A stretch of DNA of 41,330 nucleotides from Rhizobium sullae (GTDB lineage Bacteria > Pseudomonadota > Alphaproteobacteria > Rhizobiales > Rhizobiaceae): positions 1 to 41,330 of the forward strand of contig NZ_FWER01000053.1 in assembly GCF_900169785.1 (NCBI RefSeq). Reading direction: 5' to 3'. Position 1 is the first letter of the stretch. Each line of letters opens with the position of its first letter. Positions 1 through 8,870 of the stretch are shown piece by piece. Both the position numbers and the translations under genes were made by a program. Below the pieces are notes generated by a model that saw only the letters and a program-made list of their open reading frames with translations, made no database searches and was not told where the DNA came from.

Positions 1-121
1 GGCGCTTCTGTTCGAGGCAGGTGTTGTAGACGAGGCGGCAGCACCCGATGGTGCGGCGGAACAGGCGGGCCTGCTCCGCGTCGGGGTAGATGCGGAATTT
101 GTACGCCATGCGCTCTTTCAT
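1..121 (-). mobile_element. tnpB: TnpB (IS200/IS605-type) N-terminal fragment, cut by window edge
   Basis: Read on the minus strand from an ATG at 121-119, 40 codons run off the window edge without a stop. The translation contains AYKFRIYPDAEQARLF and then TIGCCRLVYNTCLE. This is the characteristic N-terminus of TnpB, the RNA-guided nuclease encoded by IS200/IS605 and IS607 elements (the 'YKFRLYP...FGCCRFVYN' type). Seen: the start and the family motif. Not seen: the catalytic RuvC domain, which would lie left of base 1. The C-terminal part of a TnpB in the same orientation lies at the other end of the window (41137-41330). The two pieces do not overlap, so they are either two copies or one gene with its middle missing from this sequence. 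Confidence 0.85.
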
Positions 122-408
122 CGCAGACGACGCTACCGCGTTCACCTTATGTCCGCAAGCCGCCGACGGCGGAATGATGAACGGTTCCCGGATGTTGCCA
201 GGAAGATGCCTTCCCGACCGCGCCTTACCATCACCCGAAGGAAAGGGTTTGCGGCGCGAGTGTGATCACCGGACAGGCTCGTACCCGCGGCATAAGATGC
301 GGCGAACTGGCGAGGCTACGGCGGAAGATACCGCCGAAGACCTGTCCTTGGGACGATCTTCTGACGGCCGCGGTCTAATACTAAAAGAAACGGACTAGGG
401 ATCCCTCC
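122..408. other. Non-coding stretch between tnpB and the GNAT gene
   Basis: No convincing gene is seen here. The part next to tnpB should hold the left end of that element. A short inverted repeat, CCGCC-GAC-GGCGG at about 165-177, is a candidate subterminal hairpin, though unproven. Closer to the downstream gene, GAAGA...GTCC-TT-GGAC...TCTTC at about 336-362 can form a hairpin. AGGGA at 397-401 is a plausible ribosome binding site for the ATG at 409. No promoter could be assigned with confidence. Confidence 0.4.
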
Positions 409-1248
409 ATGAAGACAACCCAGATCGATCTTGCGGCTTTTGGCCCTGACCATCTCGACGGTGCGGTCGCACTTTCGCGCCAGGCTGGGTGGCCCCACCG
501 CCTGGAGGACTGGCGGATGATGCTTGCATTGAGTAGCGGCATCGCGGCCATCGAGAATAAAGGCCGCGTTGTGGGGACGGTCCTTGTGACGCCCTATGGC
601 GACGATTGTGCTGCGATCAACATGGTCATTGTCGATGAAGCCATGCGCGGCCGCGGTCTTGGCCGAAAGCTGATGGATTGCGCCTTGAAGATTGCGGGGA
701 ACAGGCCGCTTCGTCTGGTCGCGACGAACGACGGCCTGCCGCTTTATGAGAAGCTCAGCTTCCGGGAAACCGGTTCGGTCCTGCAGTATCAGGGCAGCGT
801 GCCTGAAATCGAGCGGCCAGATGGCGTGGCGCCTGCCGATCACGATGATCTCGATGCTATCGTGGTGCTCGATCGCATAGCCTTCGGCGCCGAACGCCGC
901 GGCCTTCTCGAATATATCGCAAAGGTCGGGCAATTCGCGGTGATTCGCCAAGCCGGGGAAGTTCGGGGTTTTGCGGCATTTCGCAACTTCGGCCGCGGCG
1001 AAGTGATCGGGCCTGTCGTCGCCGCAAATGCCAGCGATGCCCGTGCCCTAATTTCCTTTTTCATTGCCAGCCGTCCCGGTGCTTTCCTGCGCGTTGACAC
1101 GACGGCCGACACAGGTCTTGCACCCTGGCTTGCTGAACGCGGCTTTGCCCATGCCGGCGGCGGCATCACCATGCGGACCCGCGGCATCGAGCCGCCGACC
1201 AGTCCCGCGCTGAAAACCTTCGCACTCGCCAACCAAGCCCTCGGCTGA
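409..1248 (+). CDS. GNAT-family N-acetyltransferase with C-terminal Acetyltransf_18-like domain
   Basis: 279 residues. The N-terminal half is a GNAT fold: the acetyl-CoA pyrophosphate-binding signature RGRGLGRKLM is at residues 80-89, after a beta strand (NMVIVDE), and a YEKLSF motif follows near residue 113. The second half (about 140-265) looks like the extra C-terminal domain found in YitH-type two-domain GNATs. The family transfers an acetyl group from acetyl-CoA to an amine; the substrate here cannot be read from sequence. The start is supported by AGGGA seven bases upstream. It lies 13 bp before the aminotransferase gene and probably shares its transcript, so an amine or amino-acid derivative handled by the same pathway is a reasonable guess. 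Confidence 0.8.
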   Translation: MKTTQIDLAAFGPDHLDGAVALSRQAGWPHRLEDWRMMLALSSGIAAIENKGRVVGTVLVTPYGDDCAAINMVIVDEAMRGRGLGRKLMDCALKIAGNRPLRLVATNDGLPLYEKLSFRETGSVLQYQGSVPEIERPDGVAPADHDDLDAIVVLDRIAFGAERRGLLEYIAKVGQFAVIRQAGEVRGFAAFRNFGRGEVIGPVVAANASDARALISFFIASRPGAFLRVDTTADTGLAPWLAERGFAHAGGGITMRTRGIEPPTSPALKTFALANQALG

Positions 1249-1261
1249 CCTGGAGACATTC

Positions 1262-2638
1262 ATGTTTAGCAATTCCCTGATCGAACTCGACCGCGCCCAC
1301 CTCGTTCATCCGGTCGCTTCCTATCGCAGTCACGAAAATCTAGGCGTACGGGTCCTGGCCTCGGCCTCAGGCGCAACTGTCACCGATGCGACCGGCAAGC
1401 AATTGATCGACGGCTTTGCCGGCCTCTGGTGCGTCAATGCGGGCTACGGCCATGACAGCATTGTCGAGGCGGCGGCAAGGCAGATGCGTGAGCTCCCTTA
1501 CGCGACCGCCTATTTCGGCCTTGGCTCCGAGCCGGCAATCCGGCTTGCCGCAGAACTCGCCGATCGCGCGCCGGGTGACCTCAATCATGTCTATTTCACG
1601 CTCGGCGGTTCGGATGCCATCGACAGCACAATCCGCTTCATCCGTTACTATTGGAACGCGCGCAGGCTGCCTGGAAAAGACCAGTTCATTTCTGTCGAAC
1701 AGGGCTATCACGGCTCCTCGACGGTCGGCGCCGGCCTGACCGCCTTGCCCGCTTTTCATGCTGGTTTCGGATTGCCTTTCGACTGGCAGCACAAAATTCC
1801 GTCTCACTATGCCTATCGAAACCCCGCCGGCGCTGATCCGGAGGCAATCATCGCTGCCTCTGTTGCGGCATTGAAGCAAAAGATCGAAGAACTGGGCGGC
1901 GCCGATCGCGTTGCGGCATTCTATGCCGAACCGATCCAGGGATCGGGCGGCGTGCTTGTGCCGCCCAGAGGCTGGATGAAGGCGATGCGCGACGTCTGCC
2001 GCGATCTCGATATCCTCTTTGTCGCCGACGAAGTCATCACCGGCTTCGGCCGCACCGGCCCGCTGTTTGCTTGCTCGGAGGACGAGATCGTGCCGGACTT
2101 CCTGACGGTCGCAAAGGGCCTCACCTCCGGCTATGTGCCGATGGGTGCCCTCTTCATGTCCGAACATGTCTACCAGACGATCGCCGACGGCGCCGGTGCT
2201 TCCGCGGTCGGGCATGGCTATACCTATTCGGCCCACCCCGTCAGCGCTGCCGTCGGCCTTGAGGTTCTGCGGCTCTACGAGGGGGGTCTGCTCCAAAACG
2301 GCCGGAAGGCAGGAGCGCGCCTGATGGCCGGGCTTGAGAGCCTGAAGGACCATCCGCTCGTCGGCGATGTCCGCGGTCGCAGCATGCTGGCTGCCGTCGA
2401 GCTCGTCGTCGACAAGGAGCGCAAGACGCCGCTTCCGGCAGCTGCCGAGCCGGCGCGCCGCATCTTCGACCGTGCCTGGAACAACGGTCTCGTCATCCGC
2501 GCCTTCGCCAACGGCGTGCTCGGCTATGCCCCACCGCTCTGCTGCAGCGATACGGAGATCGACGCCATCGTCGAACGTACGCGCCGGACGCTTGACGAGA
2601 CACTGGACGATCCGGCCGTGCGCGCCCTGGTGGCATGA
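1262..2638 (+). CDS. Class III PLP-dependent aminotransferase (omega-amino acid:pyruvate type)
   Basis: 458 residues, the normal length for class III (ornithine/omega-amino acid) aminotransferases. Visible family features: an N-terminal substrate-site segment GFAGLWCVNAGYGH, the PLP phosphate-contact region TLGGSDAIDSTIR, the aspartate that contacts the pyridine ring in FVADEVITGFGRTG (Asp256), and the Schiff-base lysine in TVAKGLTSGYVPMGA (Lys285). It should move an amino group from a terminal amine or amino acid to a keto acid such as pyruvate in the cytosol. It follows the GNAT gene by 13 bp and precedes a HAD hydrolase and a peptide-type ABC importer, suggesting catabolism of an imported amine or amino-acid derivative. 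Subfamily and substrate are not resolved. Confidence 0.9.
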   Translation: MFSNSLIELDRAHLVHPVASYRSHENLGVRVLASASGATVTDATGKQLIDGFAGLWCVNAGYGHDSIVEAAARQMRELPYATAYFGLGSEPAIRLAAELADRAPGDLNHVYFTLGGSDAIDSTIRFIRYYWNARRLPGKDQFISVEQGYHGSSTVGAGLTALPAFHAGFGLPFDWQHKIPSHYAYRNPAGADPEAIIAASVAALKQKIEELGGADRVAAFYAEPIQGSGGVLVPPRGWMKAMRDVCRDLDILFVADEVITGFGRTGPLFACSEDEIVPDFLTVAKGLTSGYVPMGALFMSEHVYQTIADGAGASAVGHGYTYSAHPVSAAVGLEVLRLYEGGLLQNGRKAGARLMAGLESLKDHPLVGDVRGRSMLAAVELVVDKERKTPLPAAAEPARRIFDRAWNNGLVIRAFANGVLGYAPPLCCSDTEIDAIVERTRRTLDETLDDPAVRALVA

Positions 2639-2774
2639 GCGGGAGAATGAACTCCCGGCAGAGTTTTGCGTGGTCGTCGAAATTCCGTGAAGCTGTCATA
2701 TTCGCAATTTTGTGCCGCAGAGCAGGTTCTTTTCGGAGAATCCAGTGGGCCATAGCTGCGAAACTGAAGGGAAG

Positions 2775-2808
2775 AAAAAAGCGGGAACCCCGAAAAATCG
2801 GGCTTTTG
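2775..2808 (+). terminator. Possible intrinsic terminator after aminotransferase gene
   Basis: CCCGA (2789-2793), loop AAAA and TCGGG (2798-2802) form a small GC-rich hairpin followed by CTTTT. AAAAGC upstream (about 2777-2782) can also pair with GCTTTT (2802-2807) around an internal bulge. It sits in the 238-bp gap between the aminotransferase and HAD genes, so transcription may end or be attenuated here. The U-tract is short; strength is uncertain. Confidence 0.45.
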
Positions 2809-2906
2809 CAGGAAGAAAAAATACCTGCCGCGTCCACAGCAGCATTTAATTCTGTAGGCGACCCACAGCTGCGGCAATGAGGCGCTCACGAGAGAGGAAT
2901 TGCACT

Positions 2907-3620
2907 TTGGCAAAGAACTTCGCGGATTTCAAATACCTCAGTTTTGATGTCGTCGGCACGCTGATCGACTTTGAAGGGGGCATCAAGGATTGCCTTGCCG
3001 GTATCTGTGCGGAGGCAGGCGTGAAAGTGGACGGCGAAGAAGCGCTGACGCTCTACCGTGAAGCGCGCTATTCTGAGAATGCCGATCTCTTCCCGGACGA
3101 CCTCGTGCGCGTCTATCTGGTGATCGCCCCGAAACTTGGTCTTCCCGCGGAGCCGGCATATGGCGAGCGGCTTCGAGACTCCGCCAGGGATTGGAAAGGT
3201 TTTGCCGACAGCAAAGACGCCCTGGTCCGACTTTCCAAGAAGTATCGGCTGATCGCCATGACGAATGCCCGGCGCTGGGCGTTCGAGCACTTTGCCGAGG
3301 AACTTGGCAATCCATTCTATGCGGCCTTCACAGCCGACGATACGGGCACCGAAAAGCCCGATCCGGCCTTTTTCGAAAGGGTGTTCGATTTCGTCGCCAG
3401 GGAAGGCAACACAAAAGAGGATATCCTGCATGTGGCGCAGAGCCAGTACCACGACATCGGCATCTCGCGCCGTCTCGGCATGACGAATTGCTGGATCGAG
3501 CGGCGTCATTCACAAAAGGGCTACGGCGGCACGATCGAGCCGGAGCAGTTCACCCAACCTGATTATCACTTCACGTCCATGGTAGGCCTCGCCAATGCCA
3601 TGGAGGAGGCCGACATTTAA
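2907..3620 (+). CDS. HAD-superfamily hydrolase, haloacid dehalogenase type II-like
   Basis: 237 residues from a TTG start at 2907, chosen because AGAGAGGAA (2891-2899) lies seven bases before it; an in-frame ATG at 2877 has no such site. Motif I is SFDVVGTLID with Asp14 as the predicted nucleophile; the form D-x-V-G-T is seen in haloacid dehalogenase type II relatives rather than the phosphatase form DxDGT. The motif III lysine is in TEKPDPAFF, and a motif IV-like segment is HVAQSQYHDIGISRRLG. The family hydrolyses C-halogen or phosphate ester bonds. The reaction here is unknown. It lies 75 bp before the ABC substrate-binding gene and probably belongs to the same catabolic locus. Confidence 0.8.
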   Translation: MAKNFADFKYLSFDVVGTLIDFEGGIKDCLAGICAEAGVKVDGEEALTLYREARYSENADLFPDDLVRVYLVIAPKLGLPAEPAYGERLRDSARDWKGFADSKDALVRLSKKYRLIAMTNARRWAFEHFAEELGNPFYAAFTADDTGTEKPDPAFFERVFDFVAREGNTKEDILHVAQSQYHDIGISRRLGMTNCWIERRHSQKGYGGTIEPEQFTQPDYHFTSMVGLANAMEEADI

Positions 3621-3644
3621 AACCAACCTCACAAACGGACAAAA

Positions 3645-3663
3645 TCCGCCGCAATAAGGCGGA
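3645..3663 (+). other. Short intergenic hairpin before the substrate-binding gene
   Basis: TCCGCC (3645-3650) and GGCGGA (3658-3663) are a perfect 6-bp inverted repeat around GCAATAA. There is no U-tract, so this is more likely an mRNA-stability or attenuation element than a terminator. The AAGGGGAA ribosome binding site of the next gene lies downstream. Confidence 0.4.
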
Positions 3664-3695
3664 CGCCACAGACAATTCAACAAAAGGGGAATGCC

Positions 3696-5306
3696 ATGAA
3701 CGCCAAGATCACGAACTGGACCAAAGCAGACGACATGATGGTGGAAAACGCCATCCGCCGCGGCGCAACCCGGCGCGAATTGCTTCAACTGATGCTGGCT
3801 GGCGGTGTCGCCACGGCGGCAGGCGGCCTCATTCTCGGACGGGCGTCGAAGGCAGTAGCCGCCGCGCCGGTTTCGGGCGGCACCCTCAAGGCGGCCGGCT
3901 GGTCGTCCTCGACCGCTGATACGCTCGACCCAGCCAAGGCGTCGCTCTCGACCGACTATGTGCGCTGTTGCTCTTTCTACAACCGCCTCACCTTCCTCGA
4001 TAAGAGCGGCACACCGCAGATGGAGCTTGCCGAAGCGATCGAGTCCAAAGATGCGAAGACCTGGACCGTCAAACTTAGAAGCGGTGTTACCTTCCACGAT
4101 GGAAAGCCGCTCACGGCAGACGACGTCGTCTTCTCGCTGAAGCGGCATCTCGACCCGTCGGTCGGCTCGAAGGTCGCGAAGATCGCCGCCCAAATGACGG
4201 GTTTCAAGGCAATCGACAAGCAGACGATCGAGATCACGCTCGCAAATCCGAACGCCGACCTGCCGACCATCCTGTCGATGCATCACTTCATGATTGTCGC
4301 AGATGGCACCACCGACTTCTCCAAGGCCAACGGCACTGGCGCTTTCGTCAAGGAAGTCTTCGAGCCAGGCGTGCGCTCGGTCGGCGTCAAGAACAAGAAC
4401 TACTGGAAATCCGGCCCGAACGTTGATTCCTTCGAATACTTCGCCATCAGCGACGACAATGCCCGCGTCAACGCGCTGCTTTCGGGTGATATCCACCTTG
4501 CTGCCGCGATCAATCCGCGCTCGAGGCGCCTTGTTGAGACCCAAGGGGACAGCTTCGTGCTATCGAAGACGACCTCCGGCAACTACACCAACCTCAACAT
4601 GCGGCTGGACATGGAGCCTGGCAATAAGCGGGATTTCATCGAGGGAATGAAGTATCTCGTGAACCGCGAGCAGATCGTCAAGTCGGCGTTGCGCGGCCTC
4701 GGCGAGGTCGGCAACGACCAGCCAGTGTCGCCCGCCAACTTCTATCGCAATGCCGATCTCAAGCCGAAAACCTTCGATCCGGACAAGGCGAAATTCCTTT
4801 TCGAGAAGGCCGGCGTCCTTGGTCAGTCGATCCCCGTGATCGCCTCCGAAGCAGCCTCCTCCTCGATCGACATGGCGATGATCATCCAGGCCGCCGGCGC
4901 CGAGATCGGCATGAAGCTCGACGTCCAGCGCGTTCCTTCGGACGGTTACTGGGATAATTACTGGCTCAAGGCGCCGATCCACTTTGGCAACATCAATCCA
5001 CGCCCTACGCCGGACATCTTATTCTCGCTGCTTTACACCTCGGAAGCGCCCTGGAACGAGAGCCAGTACAAGTCCGCGAAGTTCGACAAGATGCTGATCG
5101 AAGCCCGCGGCTCCCTTGATCAGGCGAAGCGCAAGGAAATCTACAACGACATGCAGATCATGGTCGCCGAGGAAGCCGGCACGATCATCCCGGCCTATAT
5201 CTCCAATGTCGACGCCACGACGGCCAAGCTCAGGGGCTTGGAAGCCAACCCGCTTGGCGGCCAGATGGGTTATGCCTTCGCGGAATATGTTTGGCTCGAA
5301 GCCTGA
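3696..5306 (+). CDS. ABC transporter substrate-binding protein, family 5 (peptide/opine type)
   Basis: 536 residues. The N-terminus carries a twin-arginine-like export signal (TRRELLQLMLAGGVATAAGG), preceded by a rather long N-region and followed by an AVAAA cleavage region near residue 54. The mature part has the family 5 pattern: GGTLKAAGW at the start, then AIESKDAKTWTVKLRSGVTF and DGKPLTADDVVFSLKR. Family 5 proteins bind di- and oligopeptides, opines, nickel or glycosides in the periplasm. The length and order of genes (binding protein, two permeases, ATPase) match Dpp/Opp-type importers. The neighbouring amine-metabolising enzymes point to a small amino-acid-derived ligand rather than a bulk peptide, but this is inference. 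The start has a good AAGGGG site. Confidence 0.9.
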   Translation: MNAKITNWTKADDMMVENAIRRGATRRELLQLMLAGGVATAAGGLILGRASKAVAAAPVSGGTLKAAGWSSSTADTLDPAKASLSTDYVRCCSFYNRLTFLDKSGTPQMELAEAIESKDAKTWTVKLRSGVTFHDGKPLTADDVVFSLKRHLDPSVGSKVAKIAAQMTGFKAIDKQTIEITLANPNADLPTILSMHHFMIVADGTTDFSKANGTGAFVKEVFEPGVRSVGVKNKNYWKSGPNVDSFEYFAISDDNARVNALLSGDIHLAAAINPRSRRLVETQGDSFVLSKTTSGNYTNLNMRLDMEPGNKRDFIEGMKYLVNREQIVKSALRGLGEVGNDQPVSPANFYRNADLKPKTFDPDKAKFLFEKAGVLGQSIPVIASEAASSSIDMAMIIQAAGAEIGMKLDVQRVPSDGYWDNYWLKAPIHFGNINPRPTPDILFSLLYTSEAPWNESQYKSAKFDKMLIEARGSLDQAKRKEIYNDMQIMVAEEAGTIIPAYISNVDATTAKLRGLEANPLGGQMGYAFAEYVWLEA

Positions 5307-5395
5307 TGAAGCAAGGGGCCGGGGCGAAAACCGTCCCCGCTCCGCTTTCAGATTGCGCTATAGTCCTCCAGCCGAACGCCTAAGGGAGCGCGCGT

Positions 5396-6346
5396 GTGAA
5401 CCAGCAAGTCCTATCCCTCATCTCGAGCCGATTGCTTATCGCTCTGATCACGCTGGTGATCGTATCGTTTGCGGTCTTCTTCGCCACGACGATGCTGCCC
5501 GGCGACACGGCGTCGATCCTCCTTGGCCAAGCCGCCACGCCGGAAGCCGTCGAAGGGCTTCGCAAGGCCATGCATCTGGATGAGCCGGCGATCCTGCGTT
5601 TCCTGCGCTGGCTCTCCGGCCTCGTGACAGGTGATCTTGGCACATCCTACGCCAACGACATGCCGATCGGCGAATTGATCGGCGGGCGCTTCGTCAACAC
5701 GCTGAAGCTCGCCGGCGTAACCGCACTGTTTTCGGTCCCGATCGCGCTGACGCTCGGCATTACCGCTGCAATGCTGCGCGGCTCCCTTTACGACCGGATT
5801 GTCACCATTGTGACGATCGGCGTGATTTCGGTTCCGGAATTCATGGTTGCGACTTCGGCCGTCCTTCTCTTCGCTGTCTACCTCAAATGGCTGCCGGCGC
5901 TCTCGCTTGCCAATGAAGTCCATTCCCTTGCAGACGTGCTCCGGGTCTATGCCATGCCGGTCATCACGCTGACCTTCGTGGTTTCCGCACAGATGATCCG
6001 CATGACGCGTGCTGCGGTCGTGGAAACGCTCACCACACCCTATGTCGAAATGGCTCTTTTGAAGGGCGCTTCCCGGGGCCGCATCGTGCTTAAGCATGCG
6101 CTGCCGAATGCGCTTGGCCCGATCGTCAACGCGATTGCTCTCTCGCTCTCCTATCTGCTCGGCGGCGTGATTATCGTCGAGACCATATTCAACTACCCCG
6201 GCATCGCAAAATTGATGGTTGACGCGGTCGCCACGCGCGATCTGCCTCTGATCCAGAGCTGCGCGATGATCTTCTGTCTCGGCTATCTGGTCTTGACCAC
6301 GCTTGCCGACATTATCGCCATTCTTTCCAATCCGAGGCTCAGATGA
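5396..6346 (+). CDS. ABC transporter permease, DppB-like
   Basis: 316 residues from a GTG start with TAAGGGAG at about 5381-5388. Hydrophobic segments are visible from residue ~10 (LLIALITLVIVSFAVFFATT) to the C-terminus, matching six membrane spans. The N-terminal region with GDTASILLGQAATPEAVE is typical of the first permease of Dpp/Opp systems, and the EAA-like loop is MALLKGASRGRIVLKHALPN. It forms the inner-membrane channel together with the next gene, which it overlaps by 4 bp (ATGA), indicating translational coupling. Confidence 0.92.
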   Translation: MNQQVLSLISSRLLIALITLVIVSFAVFFATTMLPGDTASILLGQAATPEAVEGLRKAMHLDEPAILRFLRWLSGLVTGDLGTSYANDMPIGELIGGRFVNTLKLAGVTALFSVPIALTLGITAAMLRGSLYDRIVTIVTIGVISVPEFMVATSAVLLFAVYLKWLPALSLANEVHSLADVLRVYAMPVITLTFVVSAQMIRMTRAAVVETLTTPYVEMALLKGASRGRIVLKHALPNALGPIVNAIALSLSYLLGGVIIVETIFNYPGIAKLMVDAVATRDLPLIQSCAMIFCLGYLVLTTLADIIAILSNPRLR

Positions 6347-7197
6347 CGACAGATATCCAACAACAGCAGCCAGCCGCACGCCGGATCGGCTACCGCTTCA
6401 ATCTCGTCGGGGTCCTGGGGCTCAGCGTCATTCTCTTTTGGGCCTTTATCGCTATTTTTGCGCCGCTTCTCATTCCTTATCCAGTTGGCGAAATCGTCGA
6501 CTTCGATTATTTCGGCCCGATGTCGGCGCAGTTCTGGATGGGATCGGACTATCTCGGCCGCGATATCTTCTCGCGCATCCTAATGGGCGCGCGCTACACG
6601 GTCGGCATATCGCTCGCTGCCGTTTCAATCGCCTGCGTCACCGGCGTTGTCCTCGGCATGGTCGCCGCCGTAGCCGGCGGATGGACCGACTCACTTCTCA
6701 GCCGGTTTCTCGACGCGCTGCACTCCATCCCAAGCAAGCTGTTCGGGCTTGTCGTCGTGGCGGCCGTGGGTTCGTCGATCCCGGTCCTGATCCTCACGCT
6801 TTCGGTAGTTTACATCCCCGGTGCCTATCGTTTCGCCCGGGCCCTGGCAGTCAATGTCAACGCCATGGATTTCATCACCGTTGCGCGTATCCGCGGTGAA
6901 AATGTCTTCTATCTCATCGGCTCGGAAATCCTGCCGAACATCTTGGGTCCAGTGCTTGCCGATCTCGGCCTTCGTTTCGTGTTCATCGTGCTGCTCTTGT
7001 CTGGCCTCTCCTTCCTCGGCCTCGGCGTCCAGCCGCCCTATGCAGATTGGGGTGCGCTCGTGCGCGAGAATATCGGCGGTCTGCCTTTCGGCGCGCCAGC
7101 GGTGATCTTTCCATCGATCGCGATCGCAAGCCTTACGATCAGCGTCAACCTTTTGATCGACAACTTGCCCCAAAAGATCCGGGACCGGAGCGCATGA
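6343..7197 (+). CDS. ABC transporter permease, DppC-like
   Basis: 284 residues. The protein starts with a hydrophilic stretch, then a membrane segment (LVGVLGLSVILFWAFIAIFA) and the DppC-type extracytoplasmic motif MGSDYLGRDIFSRILMGAR. The cytoplasmic EAA-like loop is ITVARIRGENVFYLIGSEIL, and FLGLGVQPPYADWG near the C-terminus is a hallmark of this permease subfamily. The start overlaps the stop of the preceding permease (ATGA) and its own stop overlaps the start of the ATPase, so the three genes form one operon. Confidence 0.92.
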   Translation: MTTDIQQQQPAARRIGYRFNLVGVLGLSVILFWAFIAIFAPLLIPYPVGEIVDFDYFGPMSAQFWMGSDYLGRDIFSRILMGARYTVGISLAAVSIACVTGVVLGMVAAVAGGWTDSLLSRFLDALHSIPSKLFGLVVVAAVGSSIPVLILTLSVVYIPGAYRFARALAVNVNAMDFITVARIRGENVFYLIGSEILPNILGPVLADLGLRFVFIVLLLSGLSFLGLGVQPPYADWGALVRENIGGLPFGAPAVIFPSIAIASLTISVNLLIDNLPQKIRDRSA

Positions 7198-8855
7198 TGG
7201 CTAACCTCGTTGAAATCCGTAATCTGAAGGTCGAGGCGAAGACCGATTCCGGCCGGATCGTTGAAATCATCAAGGACGTCAGTTTCGACGTCGCGGCGGG
7301 TGAGATCGTCGCGCTGATCGGCGAAAGCGGATCGGGAAAGACCACCATTGCGCTGACCCTGATGGGTCATGCGCGCACGGGCTGTCAGATTTCCGGCGGC
7401 AGCGTGATGCTCGCAGGCAAGGACATGGCGAAGCTTCCTGAAAAGGAACGCGCCGCCATTCGCGGCCGAGAAGTCGCCTATGTGCCGCAGAGCGCGGCCG
7501 CGGCCTTCAATCCTGCAGCGACGATCATGGACCAGGTGATCGAAGTCACCCGCATCCACGAACTGATGCCCGCCGCTGAAGCGAGACTACGTGCGATCGA
7601 GCTTTTCCGGGCGCTTTCACTGCCCAATCCCGAAACCATCGGCGAGCGTTATCCGCACCAGGTTTCGGGCGGCCAGCTGCAGCGTCTTTCGGCCGCCATG
7701 GCCCTGATCGGCGATCCTAAGCTCGTCATTTTCGACGAACCGACCACCGCGCTCGATGTCACGACCCAGATCGAGGTGCTGCGCGCCTTCAAGTCCGTGA
7801 TGCGCAAGGGCGGCATTGCCGGCGTCTATGTCTCCCACGACCTCGCGGTCGTTGCCCAGATCGCTGACCGGATCATCGTCTTGAAGGGCGGCGAGATACA
7901 GGAGAGTGGCGCGACAGGAGATATCCTGTCGGATGCAAAGCATCCCTATACCCGCGAACTGCTCGCCGCCTTCGAACCCAAGGCGCGAGGCACACAGCCG
8001 GTTGTGGCAACGGACAATCCCCACATCCTTGAAATCGAGAACGTGTTTGCCGGCTACGGCGCGATCCAGGTGGACGGTCTGCCTCTGGTGCGCGCCGTCC
8101 GCTCGGTCAGCCTCAAGGTCGAGCGCGGCCGCAATCTCGGTATCATCGGCGAGTCGGGCTGCGGAAAATCGACATTGGCGCGAACGATTGCCGGCATTCT
8201 GCCTGCCTCTGCGGGACAGATCGTCTTCAACGGGCGGGAACTGGCACAGAACGCCCGCCGGCGCACCCGCGAGCAGCTGCAGGAGATGCAGATCGTCTTC
8301 CAATATGCCGATACCGCGCTCAATCCGGCCAAATCGATCGAGGATATTCTGGCGCGGCCGCTCGTCTTTTATCACGGCATGGCCCGCAAGGCCCGCGACA
8401 AGCGGATCAACGAGCTTCTGAACATGGTGCAACTGCCTTCTTCCGTGCGCCACAGACGTCCGGCAGAGCTTTCCGGCGGCCAGAAGCAGCGCGTGAATTT
8501 CGCACGGGCTCTTGCTGCCGATCCGAAGCTGATCCTTTGCGATGAGATCACCTCGGCCCTCGACACGGTCGTCGCAGCAGCTGTCATCGATCTGCTCAAG
8601 GAGTTGCAGCGGGAACTCGGCCTCTCTTACATCTTCATCAGTCACGACCTTTCGGTAGTGGAAGCGATCTGCGACGAGATCGTCGTGATGTATGCAGGCG
8701 AAAAGGTCGAGGAGATCCTGCCGTCCAACAGAGAGAAGATGCCGAAGCATCCCTATTCGCAGCTGCTCTTTTCCTCCGTGCCGAAACTCGATCCGAGCTG
8801 GCTTGACGGACTTGAACAGGATCCGGAACTGGTGCGCGCCTATTGCCGGCGCTGA
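7194..8855 (+). CDS. ABC transporter double ATP-binding protein (DppD-DppF fusion)
   Basis: 553 residues from the ATG at 7194, which overlaps the stop of the permease gene; the reading frame is open further upstream but that part lies inside the permease. Two complete ATPase domains are fused. Domain 1 has Walker A GESGSGKTT (Lys49), signature VSGGQLQRLS and Walker B LVIFDEPTTALD. Domain 2 has Walker A GESGCGKST (Lys325), signature LSGGQKQRVN and Walker B LILCDEITSALD. It powers the importer of 3696-7197. In many Dpp/Opp systems these domains are separate proteins; fused forms such as GsiA/YejF are known. It ends 15 bp from the convergent Lrp-type gene. Confidence 0.93.
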   Translation: MMANLVEIRNLKVEAKTDSGRIVEIIKDVSFDVAAGEIVALIGESGSGKTTIALTLMGHARTGCQISGGSVMLAGKDMAKLPEKERAAIRGREVAYVPQSAAAAFNPAATIMDQVIEVTRIHELMPAAEARLRAIELFRALSLPNPETIGERYPHQVSGGQLQRLSAAMALIGDPKLVIFDEPTTALDVTTQIEVLRAFKSVMRKGGIAGVYVSHDLAVVAQIADRIIVLKGGEIQESGATGDILSDAKHPYTRELLAAFEPKARGTQPVVATDNPHILEIENVFAGYGAIQVDGLPLVRAVRSVSLKVERGRNLGIIGESGCGKSTLARTIAGILPASAGQIVFNGRELAQNARRRTREQLQEMQIVFQYADTALNPAKSIEDILARPLVFYHGMARKARDKRINELLNMVQLPSSVRHRRPAELSGGQKQRVNFARALAADPKLILCDEITSALDTVVAAAVIDLLKELQRELGLSYIFISHDLSVVEAICDEIVVMYAGEKVEEILPSNREKMPKHPYSQLLFSSVPKLDPSWLDGLEQDPELVRAYCRR

Positions 8856-8870
8856 GAAAACGCCACTTCC

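Noticed and set aside
90..398. Plus-strand open frame over the left tnpB start and following gap
   Set aside because: It overlaps the well-supported minus-strand TnpB N-terminus, and its translation has no family features.
3510..4544. Long minus-strand open frame opposite the family 5 binding protein gene
   Set aside because: Shadow of a clear coding gene; similar antisense frames occur opposite most GC-rich genes here (for example 25469-26503 and 39162-40286).
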